Below, one piece after another: positions 41,868 through 50,749 of a stretch of DNA of 64,000 nt (position 1 is the first letter of the stretch; the number at the start of each line of letters is the position of its first letter). Source of the DNA: CALZBJ01 sp945619025 (GTDB lineage: Bacteria; Pseudomonadota; Gammaproteobacteria; Cardiobacteriales; Wohlfahrtiimonadaceae). Location of the stretch: assembly GCA_945619025.1 (NCBI GenBank), contig CALZBJ010000001.1, positions 372,001 through 436,000 of the forward strand, read 5' to 3'. Under the pieces are notes generated by a model. That model did not search any database and was not told where the DNA came from. It was given only the letters and a program-made list of their open reading frames with translations. The position numbers and the translations under genes are program-made.

Positions 41868-43250
41868 CTAACAATCTTGAACTTTACTTCTAAGAACAAT
41901 CGTTCCACCCAATAATCCTATAGCAAACCATAAAACTGGCCAATTTATAGTAGTAGCAAAAGATCCCAACAAAAAAAGATAAACCAAGAGCGCTAATTGG
42001 TAAACTCTCAAAGGTTTTTCATAAAACATAGTTTCTACATTTTTAAAACACATAGATCTTTTAGAAATAACACCTTTAAATAACAAGATAAAAAAAACAC
42101 AAACACAAAAAAAACCAACCATACCCATATGTGTTAAAGCTTGTAGCAATAGACTATGCATATAAGTTCCTGCCCCCGTCGTCTCAACATCAACATTATA
42201 GTTGCCAAAACAAGGAGATAACAAAAACTGATCGAGAAAATTATCTTTAATTATATTAATTCTAGAAACTATTGATGAATTACTCTGCGCTCCAAAACCA
42301 AAGAATCTAATATTGCCAACCTCTATACCTAACACATAGAATGTGATAATTATCAAAATAGACAAACCAATTCCTAACTTAAATAGGTAGAATATTATTT
42401 TTGTTAACTTATTCAATGAAAAATAGTGGCTATTATAGAATAATAAGGCTATCTTTTTCTGAAATTTTACTCGTGATAAAGATATAGACAGAAAACTTAT
42501 TCCTATTATTACAACAAATGCGCTATTCGACCCAATCATTTGGGCGGAGAGAGAAGCCAAAACAGTAAGACAAAAATAAATAACTGTTAAGATTATCGGA
42601 AAGCACCAAGATCTTTTATGTGAAAAAAAGGCTACAGTATTAAGCAATAAGAAATAAATATAAGATGTGACTAAAAATAGAATAGATAAGAAATCTCCAG
42701 GGCGTTGATAAAAACCTTTTTCATCAATAACCAAAAATATATCCGACCTCAATTTACTTGAAAAACCAAAATAAATATTTACATAACTAAATCCCATTAG
42801 TAAAAAAACTAAAAGTAAAATCGCTTGATTGAATTTAAATGACCTAGATCTATAATGGCTGTTAATTAAAGTTATTCGAATATATTCGATAAAAACAATC
42901 GATAAAAAAAACCCAAATAAATAAAAAAAAACAACTCCTCCTCTTGTCGCTATCATTGTTTGCTGTAAAAAATATAAATCGGCAACATCAACAACTATTC
43001 GAAAAGCCATCCAAGACCATAAGAGCAGCATCAATGCAAAAGAATATCCAAAAAACAAGTTTCGAAATAGTAAATAAAATAATAGTAGTAGGGTAGAGGA
43101 GCCATAAAATATATAAGCATAAATTAACCCAACACTCTCACCATCAATATTTTTAATATTTATGACAAAGTAATAAATAAATAACCCTAATGTAAATAAG
43201 AGCGAAAACGGAAAAAGCTCGAATTTAATTGTCACGCCTCTTCTAAACAT
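41868..43250 (-). CDS. wzy: O-antigen/capsule polymerase, Wzy-like
   Basis: 460-residue integral membrane protein with about eleven to twelve membrane spans and one large loop (about 315-355) ending in a GTYMHSLLLQALTHMG region. That loop resembles the Wzy_C/O-antigen ligase periplasmic loop. Sequence identity among polymerases is low, so the assignment rests on topology and locus: a flippase, a chain-length regulator and glycosyltransferases are present, and no other candidate polymerase is. It overlaps the deacetylase-family gene by 19 bp. Confidence 0.72.
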   Translation of the reverse strand: MFRRGVTIKFELFPFSLLFTLGLFIYYFVINIKNIDGESVGLIYAYIFYGSSTLLLLFYLLFRNLFFGYSFALMLLLWSWMAFRIVVDVADLYFLQQTMIATRGGVVFFYLFGFFLSIVFIEYIRITLINSHYRSRSFKFNQAILLLVFLLMGFSYVNIYFGFSSKLRSDIFLVIDEKGFYQRPGDFLSILFLVTSYIYFLLLNTVAFFSHKRSWCFPIILTVIYFCLTVLASLSAQMIGSNSAFVVIIGISFLSISLSRVKFQKKIALLFYNSHYFSLNKLTKIIFYLFKLGIGLSILIIITFYVLGIEVGNIRFFGFGAQSNSSIVSRINIIKDNFLDQFLLSPCFGNYNVDVETTGAGTYMHSLLLQALTHMGMVGFFCVCVFFILLFKGVISKRSMCFKNVETMFYEKPLRVYQLALLVYLFLLGSFATTINWPVLWFAIGLLGGTIVLRSKVQDC

Positions 43251-44593
43251 AAATTATAAATGCTCCTTTTGTTCTCCTCAATTAAGTACGAATTATGCCA
43301 AAGCAATGTAAATACTCCTTTAACTATTTGACACTTCAATTTTAATTCTATTAACTTATTAAGAGCATCCCCTCCTGCCTCTAAACCTAAATACACCTGA
43401 TCTATTACTGTACACTCCATCACAATTAATGGGCGAATCCTGATATCTAATAATTGATGAGTTAATGGATTAAATCCTGGATATTCAAAACAAGTTCCAC
43501 ATCGAAATCCCGGTCTATCGGCATAGCTCAACGTAGAATCATAAGCCATCCCTGCATCATTCCAAGCTTGTAATGTTGTCGGATGCTCCCAGCGCAGGTA
43601 ATGCATTCTACCGCCCCATGCCTCCTGAATAATATTTTCTTCCTTACAAACTTTTCTTAAATGATCTGCTTCTTCTTTTATTTTTTGCGGGGTTTGAAAA
43701 GTTTCATAACTTGGATGAAGCCCGATTTCATGCCCTCTTTCATGAATCTCTCTGATTAAGTTGCGTATTCGTCTATCTTCTATTAAATACTCAGCATCAT
43801 AAGGGTGAGAACCACCACAAATAAAGTAGAAAGCACTGATTAAATCATTTTTATCACTCTGATCCATTAACCAAGAAAAAGTATTATATGGATCATTACT
43901 ACCTAGCGCCGATTTCGAAGATAATTTTAATGGGATCGCCTGTATAAATGCTTTTAAGTCATGTCTTTTTAAAAGATGTCCACCCATCATTCTTATAATC
44001 TGCTTCCAACTTTTAAAGCCATATAATAGAGGAGAGTCCACATCATGGGAGACCTTCATACTAAATTGGTGTTGCGTTAATTGTATATCGGGCCACACTC
44101 TTTGAATCACTTGTCCTAAAATATGCAACCATTCATCAACTATGGGGCGCTCTAAATAGTTATTTTTATATGCATGGGAATTAATCGCTGGGAAACGCTG
44201 ATGGTTATCCAAATCTTTACGGCCAATCTCCTCGATTCGATTAAGCATCCAATAAGTAAGCCCCAAAATATCATAATGAATGATGTATCCATTCTCATTT
44301 TTTTGAATTAGTGGGACAGATAATTCAGCCTCATTGGGAGCCGGTAAAGGTTGCTCCAATATAGATGTCCAACCTTCTTTTTCTGCATCCCATATCACAC
44401 AGGGTCCATCAGAATGAGACTCTAAAAAAAAGCCATTTCTATTTGGAAAGTATATCTCTCCCTGCTCGTGCCCTTCGAGACTTAAAGCATACCCTGCGTC
44501 TTTATCTGTAATTAAAAATTGATGGCCAAAGCGTTCGTTAAGAATACACTGTAACCATTTAAAAACATTTTTTTCTGACTTAATATTTTGCAT
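43232..44593 (-). CDS. Polysaccharide deacetylase family (NodB-like) protein
   Basis: 453 residues. An N-terminal domain (about 1-180) of the kind found in long locus-encoded deacetylases is followed by a NodB-like fold. This carries SMKVSHDVDSP near 205, HERGHEIGLHPS near 300 (metal His) and WGGRMHYLRWEHP near 340. The HDVD motif replaces the usual TFDD, as in this subgroup. It may remove N- or O-acetyl groups from the polymer or from a lipid-linked unit. It overlaps wzy by 19 bp. Role in the locus inferred. Confidence 0.75.
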   Translation of the reverse strand: MQNIKSEKNVFKWLQCILNERFGHQFLITDKDAGYALSLEGHEQGEIYFPNRNGFFLESHSDGPCVIWDAEKEGWTSILEQPLPAPNEAELSVPLIQKNENGYIIHYDILGLTYWMLNRIEEIGRKDLDNHQRFPAINSHAYKNNYLERPIVDEWLHILGQVIQRVWPDIQLTQHQFSMKVSHDVDSPLLYGFKSWKQIIRMMGGHLLKRHDLKAFIQAIPLKLSSKSALGSNDPYNTFSWLMDQSDKNDLISAFYFICGGSHPYDAEYLIEDRRIRNLIREIHERGHEIGLHPSYETFQTPQKIKEEADHLRKVCKEENIIQEAWGGRMHYLRWEHPTTLQAWNDAGMAYDSTLSYADRPGFRCGTCFEYPGFNPLTHQLLDIRIRPLIVMECTVIDQVYLGLEAGGDALNKLIELKLKCQIVKGVFTLLWHNSYLIEENKRSIYNLCLEEA

Positions 44594-44620
44594 AATTTAT
44601 ACAATTACTAGCATCACCTG

Positions 44621-45589
44621 TTAGTAAATATTTTTAAAGGCTCTATAAGCTTTCAGTAATTTTGAATTTGTTTTTTTAACTGCAAAGTATGGCGTTTGTC
44701 GCCCTCCAAAATCACGTCTAACTCTCTCCACACTTTCTATCATTGAGCCTTCAAAATCAAAAGTGCTAAGCTCCAGCTCCTTAACAACATACTGTATTGC
44801 ATGCCAAATCAATAATACTCCTGCACCACTATTTCTAAACTCCGGATCTTCACCGACAAGATGAACATACGCACTCATATCGTCCCAAGTTAAATATAAT
44901 GCAGAATGCAAATTTTCTTGTTTATCAACTGCATAAAAAATATGACCCGCTTGATTCGCGCAAATTAATTCATGGTGCTCCTTCAAAAAAGAAAAACTAT
45001 AAGGAATACTCACTGCCTGACGATCAAATGTTTTCTTATTGATTTCAAAAAAGGTTTTGATATCTAAATTATGTCGTACTTCAACTATACTTTCGGCATT
45101 TCTTATTTTGTTTCGATAAGAAGAAGACATTTCTTTCCAAATCGAATCTAAGGACGAAATATTTTTAATTGTATAAGTATATCTCGTTGTTTGCTCATAC
45201 CCTTGCCAATATAGAGGCAACCAATTGGTCATTGAATAATGCCAATTTTGAGCATAATAATCGTGTTTGGGCAATAAAGCGAAAAGCTCCTGAAGCAGAT
45301 CTTTTTCTCTAGATAATCGGCGAGCATATTTAGCTTTGCTTGCTCTAATCCAAGGCCCTAAAGTTTGAGTAAGCTTAGGTTGAGTAATTAAAGTAAAACC
45401 ATACTTTTTATCTAAAACATACGGTAAAGAAGCGTCAATTCTATCTCCGTTTTCAATTAATACTACATCCCACTTATCTTTAGCCACAGAATCTAACCAC
45501 CATGCTTGACTAAAAATAGGTATACTCTCTTCCTCTTCACATAAATTCCGATATTTTTCTTTATTTGATGTCAACCTTCTTCTCCACAT
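44621..45589 (-). CDS. FemAB-like GNAT acyltransferase
   Basis: 322 residues in the Acetyltransf_6/FemAB-related fold. It has an N-terminal half with FSQAWWLDSVAKDKWDVVL and a C-terminal half with SSYRNKIRNAESI, LVGEDPEFRNSGAGVLLIWH and FDFEGSMIESVERVRRDFGG (about 275-294), the last a hallmark of the group. Relatives transfer amino acids from aminoacyl-tRNA or acyl groups to amines. In this locus it may add an amino acid or acyl group to an amino sugar. It overlaps the upstream GNAT gene by 29 bp. Confidence 0.78.
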   Translation of the reverse strand: MWRRRLTSNKEKYRNLCEEEESIPIFSQAWWLDSVAKDKWDVVLIENGDRIDASLPYVLDKKYGFTLITQPKLTQTLGPWIRASKAKYARRLSREKDLLQELFALLPKHDYYAQNWHYSMTNWLPLYWQGYEQTTRYTYTIKNISSLDSIWKEMSSSYRNKIRNAESIVEVRHNLDIKTFFEINKKTFDRQAVSIPYSFSFLKEHHELICANQAGHIFYAVDKQENLHSALYLTWDDMSAYVHLVGEDPEFRNSGAGVLLIWHAIQYVVKELELSTFDFEGSMIESVERVRRDFGGRQTPYFAVKKTNSKLLKAYRAFKNIY

Positions 45590-46151
45590 TTAAGTTACAA
45601 ACTAAATAATACCGTTCTTCTTTTAAACCCTGATCATAATACTTCTCGACAGGTTGAAAGCCTACTTTTCCAGCTGTTATTAACGAAGCTTTGTTGTTTA
45701 GCGAAATTCTAGAAGATAAGCCTTTTACTCCATTTTTTTGAAAATGCTTTTTCATATGCAATCTCATATTAGTCGCAATTCCCTTTCCCTGATATGTAGG
45801 AAATACACCTATAAATCCTTCGTGAACGGTTTTTTCTATGCAATCTCTTTTATTAAAATAGAACTGATCTAGTCCAACAATTTTTTGGGTTTTCTTGTCT
45901 AAAACAATTAATACTAACTTTCTGCTAAATATTTTATAAAGTATCTTTTGAACTCGATTAAACCCCTGTTTATTACTCCGCAAAGAGCTCAATAAAACAC
46001 TACACTCATTGATTTTTTTTAAGTCTAAACCTTTATAAATTAACTCTTGCTCCTTATCTACCCAAGACTCAATATTTTTTAACGTAATTGTCCGAGAGAG
46101 ATTTCGCAATAACCAATAAAGTTGACCGCATAATACTTTTAGTTTAATCAC
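45561..46151 (-). CDS. GNAT N-acetyltransferase
   Basis: 196-residue GNAT protein with acetyl-CoA loop YQGKGIATNMRLHMKKHF (about 137-154) and the preceding beta strand HEGFIGVFP. It starts at a GTG whose weak ribosome site lies within the end of the truncated acyltransferase upstream. The substrate is unknown; pairing with the FemAB-like gene suggests modification of an amino sugar or its substituent. Confidence 0.75.
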   Translation of the reverse strand: MIKLKVLCGQLYWLLRNLSRTITLKNIESWVDKEQELIYKGLDLKKINECSVLLSSLRSNKQGFNRVQKILYKIFSRKLVLIVLDKKTQKIVGLDQFYFNKRDCIEKTVHEGFIGVFPTYQGKGIATNMRLHMKKHFQKNGVKGLSSRISLNNKASLITAGKVGFQPVEKYYDQGLKEERYYLVCNLNVEKKVDIK

Positions 46152-46166
46152 TTCTTTCTTGCCTCT

Positions 46167-46475
46167 TCATACTCTAAATGAAAATATGTGGCTACTACAT
46201 GTAAAGATTCCCACCTGCGTTCCTATTTGGCTGTCACTTCCTATCGTTATTCCATTAAATCTATCTAAAATAGCAAAGTGCCATATGAAAACATCGTCTC
46301 CAATATTAACTTTTGACCAATGAGTAACATCTATCATACTCAAAAAAAGTGTTTTCTCTTCCTGTACAACTCGAAAAACTTTTGGAGAAGACTTATATAT
46401 TCCATTAAAATATAAATAGCTTCTCATTTTTTCTTTCCATTTTACAGGTATCAACTTCTTAAATATAGATAACAT
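46167..46475 (-). pseudogene. Truncated left-handed beta-helix O-acyltransferase
   Basis: 102 residues starting at an ATG that overlaps the wzx stop (TGATG), with a GAGGAG-like ribosome site. It has the N-terminal half of a WbbJ/maltose O-acetyltransferase-type protein (NIGDDVFIWHFAILDRFNG, TIGSDSQIGTQVGIFTCSSH). It stops at FSFRV, just after the SSH catalytic-histidine region. Full members are about 180-220 residues and continue with more hexapeptide repeats. No continuation was seen before the next gene (16 bp away), so it is probably a broken remnant. Confidence 0.7.
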
Positions 46476-47917
46476 CACTTCACACTCCTCAAACAATAGA
46501 AATAATAAACTACGACTAATAGCATAGAGATGGTAATTAACAAAATCTTAACCTGCATAGTTACCATTAAAATATGCATTAAAATAGTTGGTAAAATTGG
46601 AAGCGACGACAATAGTAAATATTTAATCAAATTACTCGATATAAACAAAAAATCTGTATTACATATCCGAGCAGACCATACTAGGAAGCCAAACCAAATA
46701 ATACTACTTGCTACTGAATATAAGAGAACTACTAAAAGAGCGTTGTCTAACTTATAACCAATAAAAATGCTAACAAATCTGAAAAATAGCAGTAAAAATT
46801 GAAACAACACTCCTTCTTTTTGCTTTTCACATACGTCAAAAAGAATACTCAAAGGAGACCCTATAAAATTGAGACCAATCCAAACTGCCATTAGCTGTGC
46901 ATAAACACCTGCTTCCTTCCACTCTTCACCGAAAACAATTATAAAAACTGTGGGGGCACAACTAACTAAAAAAACGACCATAGGACAGGCAATTATAACT
47001 AACTTTATATATATTGTTTGATATAAGGCACTCAAAGAACCTTGTTTAAAAGCTATAGCCGCATCGGAAAAAAAAACATTTCCAATTGCTGTTCCTATAA
47101 GAGCTCCTGGAATTGCTAATACTCTATTAGCTAAACTATATAAACCAGCACTACTTGCATAAAAAAAGGATGCTAAAAAAAATGGCATTAATTGAGTACT
47201 GATGACATTAATAAAGCCTCCAAAAGTAGATATTAATGGAAAACGCTTATATCTCTTTGCAACCACTACTAAATCATGTAATGTCCAATTCTTAAACTCT
47301 TGCCTCTTCAAGGCAGATTTTGCTAACGTAACCGTCCCTGCTCCTTGCCCTGTCGCTTGCCCAAAAAGCAATGCAATTCCACCTAATTTAAAGCCAATAA
47401 GCTGAACAAATACTGTTGCAAGCGTCTGCCTAATTTTAGTTCGAGCAATAACTGTAAAACTTTTGGTCCGTATTGCCCAATAATTGAAAACTTGATAACT
47501 CCCTATCAAAAACACACCTAATGGCAGTAACCAAAAGTAGTCTGCTAGCTTAGGTGTACCTAATAAATTGGCCACTTCTTTTCCTGCAACAATTACTAAT
47601 ACAATACTAGCTATAGTAACTACCATTACTAAAAAAAAACTCAGTAAAGTAATATGCGCTGCATCAAGGTCACTTTCTGGAAGTGGAATCGCAAGCTCAT
47701 ACCGTAAACTTGATATTACTGTAAAAAGACTTAGTAAGCCCACATAAACTGCCAAAACACCGAAATCTTCTGGCGAATAAAGGCGAGTTAAGAATGGAGA
47801 GGCTAAAATCATTAGCAACTGCGCTCCTACAGTACCACCAACTAACACACTTACGCCTCTTGCAAACTGCCCTTTAGGAAGTATTTTTAATAAGCTTTTC
47901 TTTATTTGATTGCGCAT
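46475..47917 (-). CDS. wzx: Oligosaccharide flippase, Wzx-like
   Basis: 480-residue polysaccharide transporter (MATE/PST superfamily) with about twelve to fourteen membrane spans. The N-terminus has the typical GGTVGAQLLMILASPFLTRLY (two pieces, about 27-47) and LYSPEDFGVLAVYVG. It moves undecaprenyl-linked repeat units across the inner membrane. It lies 30 bp from the wbpE-like gene and its stop overlaps the truncated acyltransferase. Confidence 0.9.
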   Translation of the reverse strand: MRNQIKKSLLKILPKGQFARGVSVLVGGTVGAQLLMILASPFLTRLYSPEDFGVLAVYVGLLSLFTVISSLRYELAIPLPESDLDAAHITLLSFFLVMVVTIASIVLVIVAGKEVANLLGTPKLADYFWLLPLGVFLIGSYQVFNYWAIRTKSFTVIARTKIRQTLATVFVQLIGFKLGGIALLFGQATGQGAGTVTLAKSALKRQEFKNWTLHDLVVVAKRYKRFPLISTFGGFINVISTQLMPFFLASFFYASSAGLYSLANRVLAIPGALIGTAIGNVFFSDAAIAFKQGSLSALYQTIYIKLVIIACPMVVFLVSCAPTVFIIVFGEEWKEAGVYAQLMAVWIGLNFIGSPLSILFDVCEKQKEGVLFQFLLLFFRFVSIFIGYKLDNALLVVLLYSVASSIIWFGFLVWSARICNTDFLFISSNLIKYLLLSSLPILPTILMHILMVTMQVKILLITISMLLVVVYYFYCLRSVK

Positions 47918-47947
47918 TCAGATTCTTCTTGTTTCCTTATTGAAAAT

Positions 47948-49033
47948 CTACAAAGCCTCTTGCAGTATATTCACAACCATCAACTGCTCATCTTCCGTTA
48001 AATAAGGGTGCATCGGTAAACTCATTACTCGCTCTGCTATTTGATCGCCAACTGGCAGTTCAATGCTTCCATCTGCAACAGCTGGTTGCTTATTTAGAGG
48101 AATGGGATAATGAACCGCGGTAGGGATACCCGCCTCTTTTAACTTAGCTTGTACATCACTACGATTTTCAACTTGAATGGTATATTGTGCATAGGCACTC
48201 ACATTGCCCTCTACAATGGTCGGAGTGGTCATAATCCCCGCTTCATTTAATAGCTTAGTGTAACGATTGGCAACCTGTTGACGAAGCTCTAACTCTTCCG
48301 CAAGAATCTCTAACTTGGGAAGTAAAATAGCGGCTTGTAAACTATCTAAACGGCTATTTACCCCCACTCTGACATGATGGTAACGACGATCTTGTCCGTG
48401 ACGGGCAACTTGGCGAATCACTTTTGCAAGTTCATCATTATTCGTGAAAATTGCCCCGCCATCGCCATAACCGCCTAAGGGTTTACTAGGGAAAAAACTG
48501 GTACAGGCAATCGTTGTAAGATTACACGAGCGCCTTCCTTTATACATTGCGCCAAAACTTTGAGCTGCATCTTCAATCACTGGAATGTTGTATTTGTCAG
48601 CAATCGCATTAATTGCATCAAAGTCCGCACACTGGCCATATAATGAGACAGGAATAATCGCTTTTGTATTGGGTGTAATTGCCGCTTCTAAACGTGCCGG
48701 ATCTAAATTATACGTCACCGGATCAACATCAACATAGACAGGTTTTGCACCTAAAAGCGCTACCGTTTCTGCGGTTGCAATATAGGTAAAACCTGGGGTG
48801 ATCACTTCATCTCCAGGACCAATTCCAAGCGCCATTTGAGCAATTTGAAGTGCATCAGTACCATTTCCACAGGTAATGCAATATTTCGCCCCTGTAAATG
48901 CCGCTAATTTTTCCTCAAGCTCGATGACTTCTGGCCCAAGAATATATTTCCCATGACTTAAAACTCGAGCAATGCCGGCTTCAATTTTATCTTTAATACG
49001 TGCCTGCTGTGCGCCTAGATCGATAAATTGCAT
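47948..49033 (-). CDS. wbpE: UDP-2-acetamido-3-keto-glucuronate aminotransferase, WbpE/WlbC-like
   Basis: 361-residue DegT-family aminotransferase. PLP lysine K184 lies in SFFPSKPLGGYGDGGA; GNGTDALQIAQMALGIGPGDEV is near 58-77. Together with neighbouring wbpB and wbpD this is the signature set for 3-amino-uronic acid synthesis. Two ATG codons are possible; GGAAGG directly abuts the first (49039) and lies 7 nt before the second (49033), which is preferred. Six to twelve bases separate it from wbpD. Confidence 0.92.
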   Translation of the reverse strand: MQFIDLGAQQARIKDKIEAGIARVLSHGKYILGPEVIELEEKLAAFTGAKYCITCGNGTDALQIAQMALGIGPGDEVITPGFTYIATAETVALLGAKPVYVDVDPVTYNLDPARLEAAITPNTKAIIPVSLYGQCADFDAINAIADKYNIPVIEDAAQSFGAMYKGRRSCNLTTIACTSFFPSKPLGGYGDGGAIFTNNDELAKVIRQVARHGQDRRYHHVRVGVNSRLDSLQAAILLPKLEILAEELELRQQVANRYTKLLNEAGIMTTPTIVEGNVSAYAQYTIQVENRSDVQAKLKEAGIPTAVHYPIPLNKQPAVADGSIELPVGDQIAERVMSLPMHPYLTEDEQLMVVNILQEAL

Positions 49034-49045
49034 CTTCATACCTTC

Positions 49046-49630
49046 CTACTTAGTTGAGTGTTTTGTAACCACATCATTTTGTAAACGATAGATTGCACCT
49101 GAATGAGGGCATGTCACCTCACCAGCGCCAGTTAGTGGTAAATCTAGTTGCTCACCAAACTCACTCATCCAACCAATCTGCTTAGCGGGCACACCAACCA
49201 TAAGCGCAAAAGCGGGCACATCTTTATTCACAACCGCGCCTGCACCAATAAATGCAAACTCCCCAATCGTCACGCCACATACAATCGTACAATTTGCGCC
49301 GAGTGTCGCACCTTTTTTTACAAACGTATCGCGATACTCATCTTTACGTTCAATCAATGAGCGCGGGTTATAAACATTGGTAAATACCATGCTTGGCCCA
49401 CAAAACACGCCCTCTTCCAAATGCACATTATCATAGACCGATACATTATTTTGAATCTTACAACGATCTCCAATGGTCACTTTGTTGCCGACGAATACAT
49501 TTTGCCCTAAGGAAACGCCTTGCCCGATCTGAGCTCCACCACAAACATGGACAAAGTGCCACACTCGCGAATCTTCACCAATTTGAGCGCCGTCATCAAC
49601 AATAGCGCTTGGGTGCTGATAATAATTCAT
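49046..49630 (-). CDS. wbpD: UDP-2-acetamido-3-amino-glucuronate N-acetyltransferase, WbpD/WlbB-like
   Basis: 194-residue hexapeptide-repeat acetyltransferase (beta-helix about 8-150). It contains NVFVGNKVTIGDRCKIQNNVS (two pieces, about 44-64), GPSMVFTNVYNPR (about 97-109) and KKGATLGANCTIVCGVTIG. It acetylates the 3-amino group to give UDP-GlcNAc3NAcA. A GAGGT ribosome site precedes the ATG. It lies between wbpB and wbpE, as in other bacteria that make this sugar. Confidence 0.92.
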   Translation of the reverse strand: MNYYQHPSAIVDDGAQIGEDSRVWHFVHVCGGAQIGQGVSLGQNVFVGNKVTIGDRCKIQNNVSVYDNVHLEEGVFCGPSMVFTNVYNPRSLIERKDEYRDTFVKKGATLGANCTIVCGVTIGEFAFIGAGAVVNKDVPAFALMVGVPAKQIGWMSEFGEQLDLPLTGAGEVTCPHSGAIYRLQNDVVTKHSTK

Positions 49631-49695
49631 ATAGTTACCTCAATTAAAGAGAGAGATTGCTGAGAGTGTTTTTTCTCTCAAATGATATGTGCTAT

Positions 49696-50649
49696 TTATT
49701 GATTCAGTAATGCTGACAAGAATCGGTGAGCCTCATCTACTTCAGCTTGGGCAGGGTCGGCAGAACGAATATAATTAACCGTTTCAATACAGTGACGGGC
49801 ATCTTCAATACCATATCCGCGCCCCGCTAAAATCTCTTCATAACTTACAGTATGGAGGTCTGTAAATCCTTTAGAGAATTCGATCTCTTCTCCATCAACG
49901 GTAATTGTGCGGAATGTTGGTTGTTTTCCCTTCACATCTTCTGGAAGATCATTAGCGTCAATGGATAAAAACCAGCGTACGCGCGCTTTTTCATATTCTA
50001 AATAACCAGCTGCTTTCATTTCACCACTATAGTGCACAACATTTTTTTGAAGTTTTCCAAAAATAAAATGAAGCATATCGTAGAAATGAACACCAATATT
50101 GGTCGCAACGCCAAATGAACGACGAGGATCACCCTTCCAGCTCTCTAAATACCACTTACCGCGAGAGGTAATATAGGTTAATTCCACCTCATATTTATCC
50201 TCTTTATCCGCTTTTTCAACCTGCTCTTTTAAATCTAAAATAGCCTGATGGTGGCGAAGCTGTAGAATGTTATAGACCTTTTTTCCGGTCTCTTTTTCAA
50301 TTAATTGAAGCTCAGCTAAGTCTTCAGGTGTGGGCACCAATGGTTTTTCACAAATCACATCGCATCCGAGACGAAGCCCTGCAGCGATATGAGACAAATG
50401 CATATGATTCGGCGTACAAACCGCAACATAGTCTAATTTGGTTTCAGAGCTACGTTTTAAGCGATTCGCATAATCATAAAAACGCTCAAAATCGGTAAAA
50501 AATTCGCTCTGGGGGGAGATGCTATCAATAATCCCTACAGAATCATTAATATCATATGCCACCGATAATAGATTGTTAGTATCTTTGATCGCTCTCATAT
50601 GGCGAGGGGCGATATATCCCGCAGCCCCAATTAGCGCAAATTTTTTCAC
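49696..50649 (-). CDS. wbpB: UDP-2-acetamido-glucuronate 3-dehydrogenase, WbpB/WlbA-like
   Basis: 317-residue Gfo/Idh/MocA oxidoreductase. Rossmann motif ALIGAAGYIAPRHMRAI (4-20), the family motif CEKPLVPT near 100 and NIGVHFYDMLHFIFG (about 183-197) are clear. WbpB oxidises C3 of UDP-GlcNAcA and regenerates its NAD with 2-oxoglutarate. The start is GTG with AGGA seven bases upstream. A small inverted repeat (TGAGAG/CTCTCA, about 49651-49677) lies between it and wbpD. Confidence 0.92.
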   Translation of the reverse strand: MKKFALIGAAGYIAPRHMRAIKDTNNLLSVAYDINDSVGIIDSISPQSEFFTDFERFYDYANRLKRSSETKLDYVAVCTPNHMHLSHIAAGLRLGCDVICEKPLVPTPEDLAELQLIEKETGKKVYNILQLRHHQAILDLKEQVEKADKEDKYEVELTYITSRGKWYLESWKGDPRRSFGVATNIGVHFYDMLHFIFGKLQKNVVHYSGEMKAAGYLEYEKARVRWFLSIDANDLPEDVKGKQPTFRTITVDGEEIEFSKGFTDLHTVSYEEILAGRGYGIEDARHCIETVNYIRSADPAQAEVDEAHRFLSALLNQ

Positions 50650-50749
50650 AATAATTTCCTATTTCTCAATTTTATTTAAGTTTAAAAGAAGGCAACATTC
50701 TCTATTGCCTCTCTATTTACCATCTTACTACGTTATTACAACTTGTAAT

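Noticed and set aside
43605..43612. ops-like GGCGGTAG on the minus strand
   Set aside because: It lies inside the deacetylase coding sequence (WGGRM codons), not in an operon leader; taken as chance.
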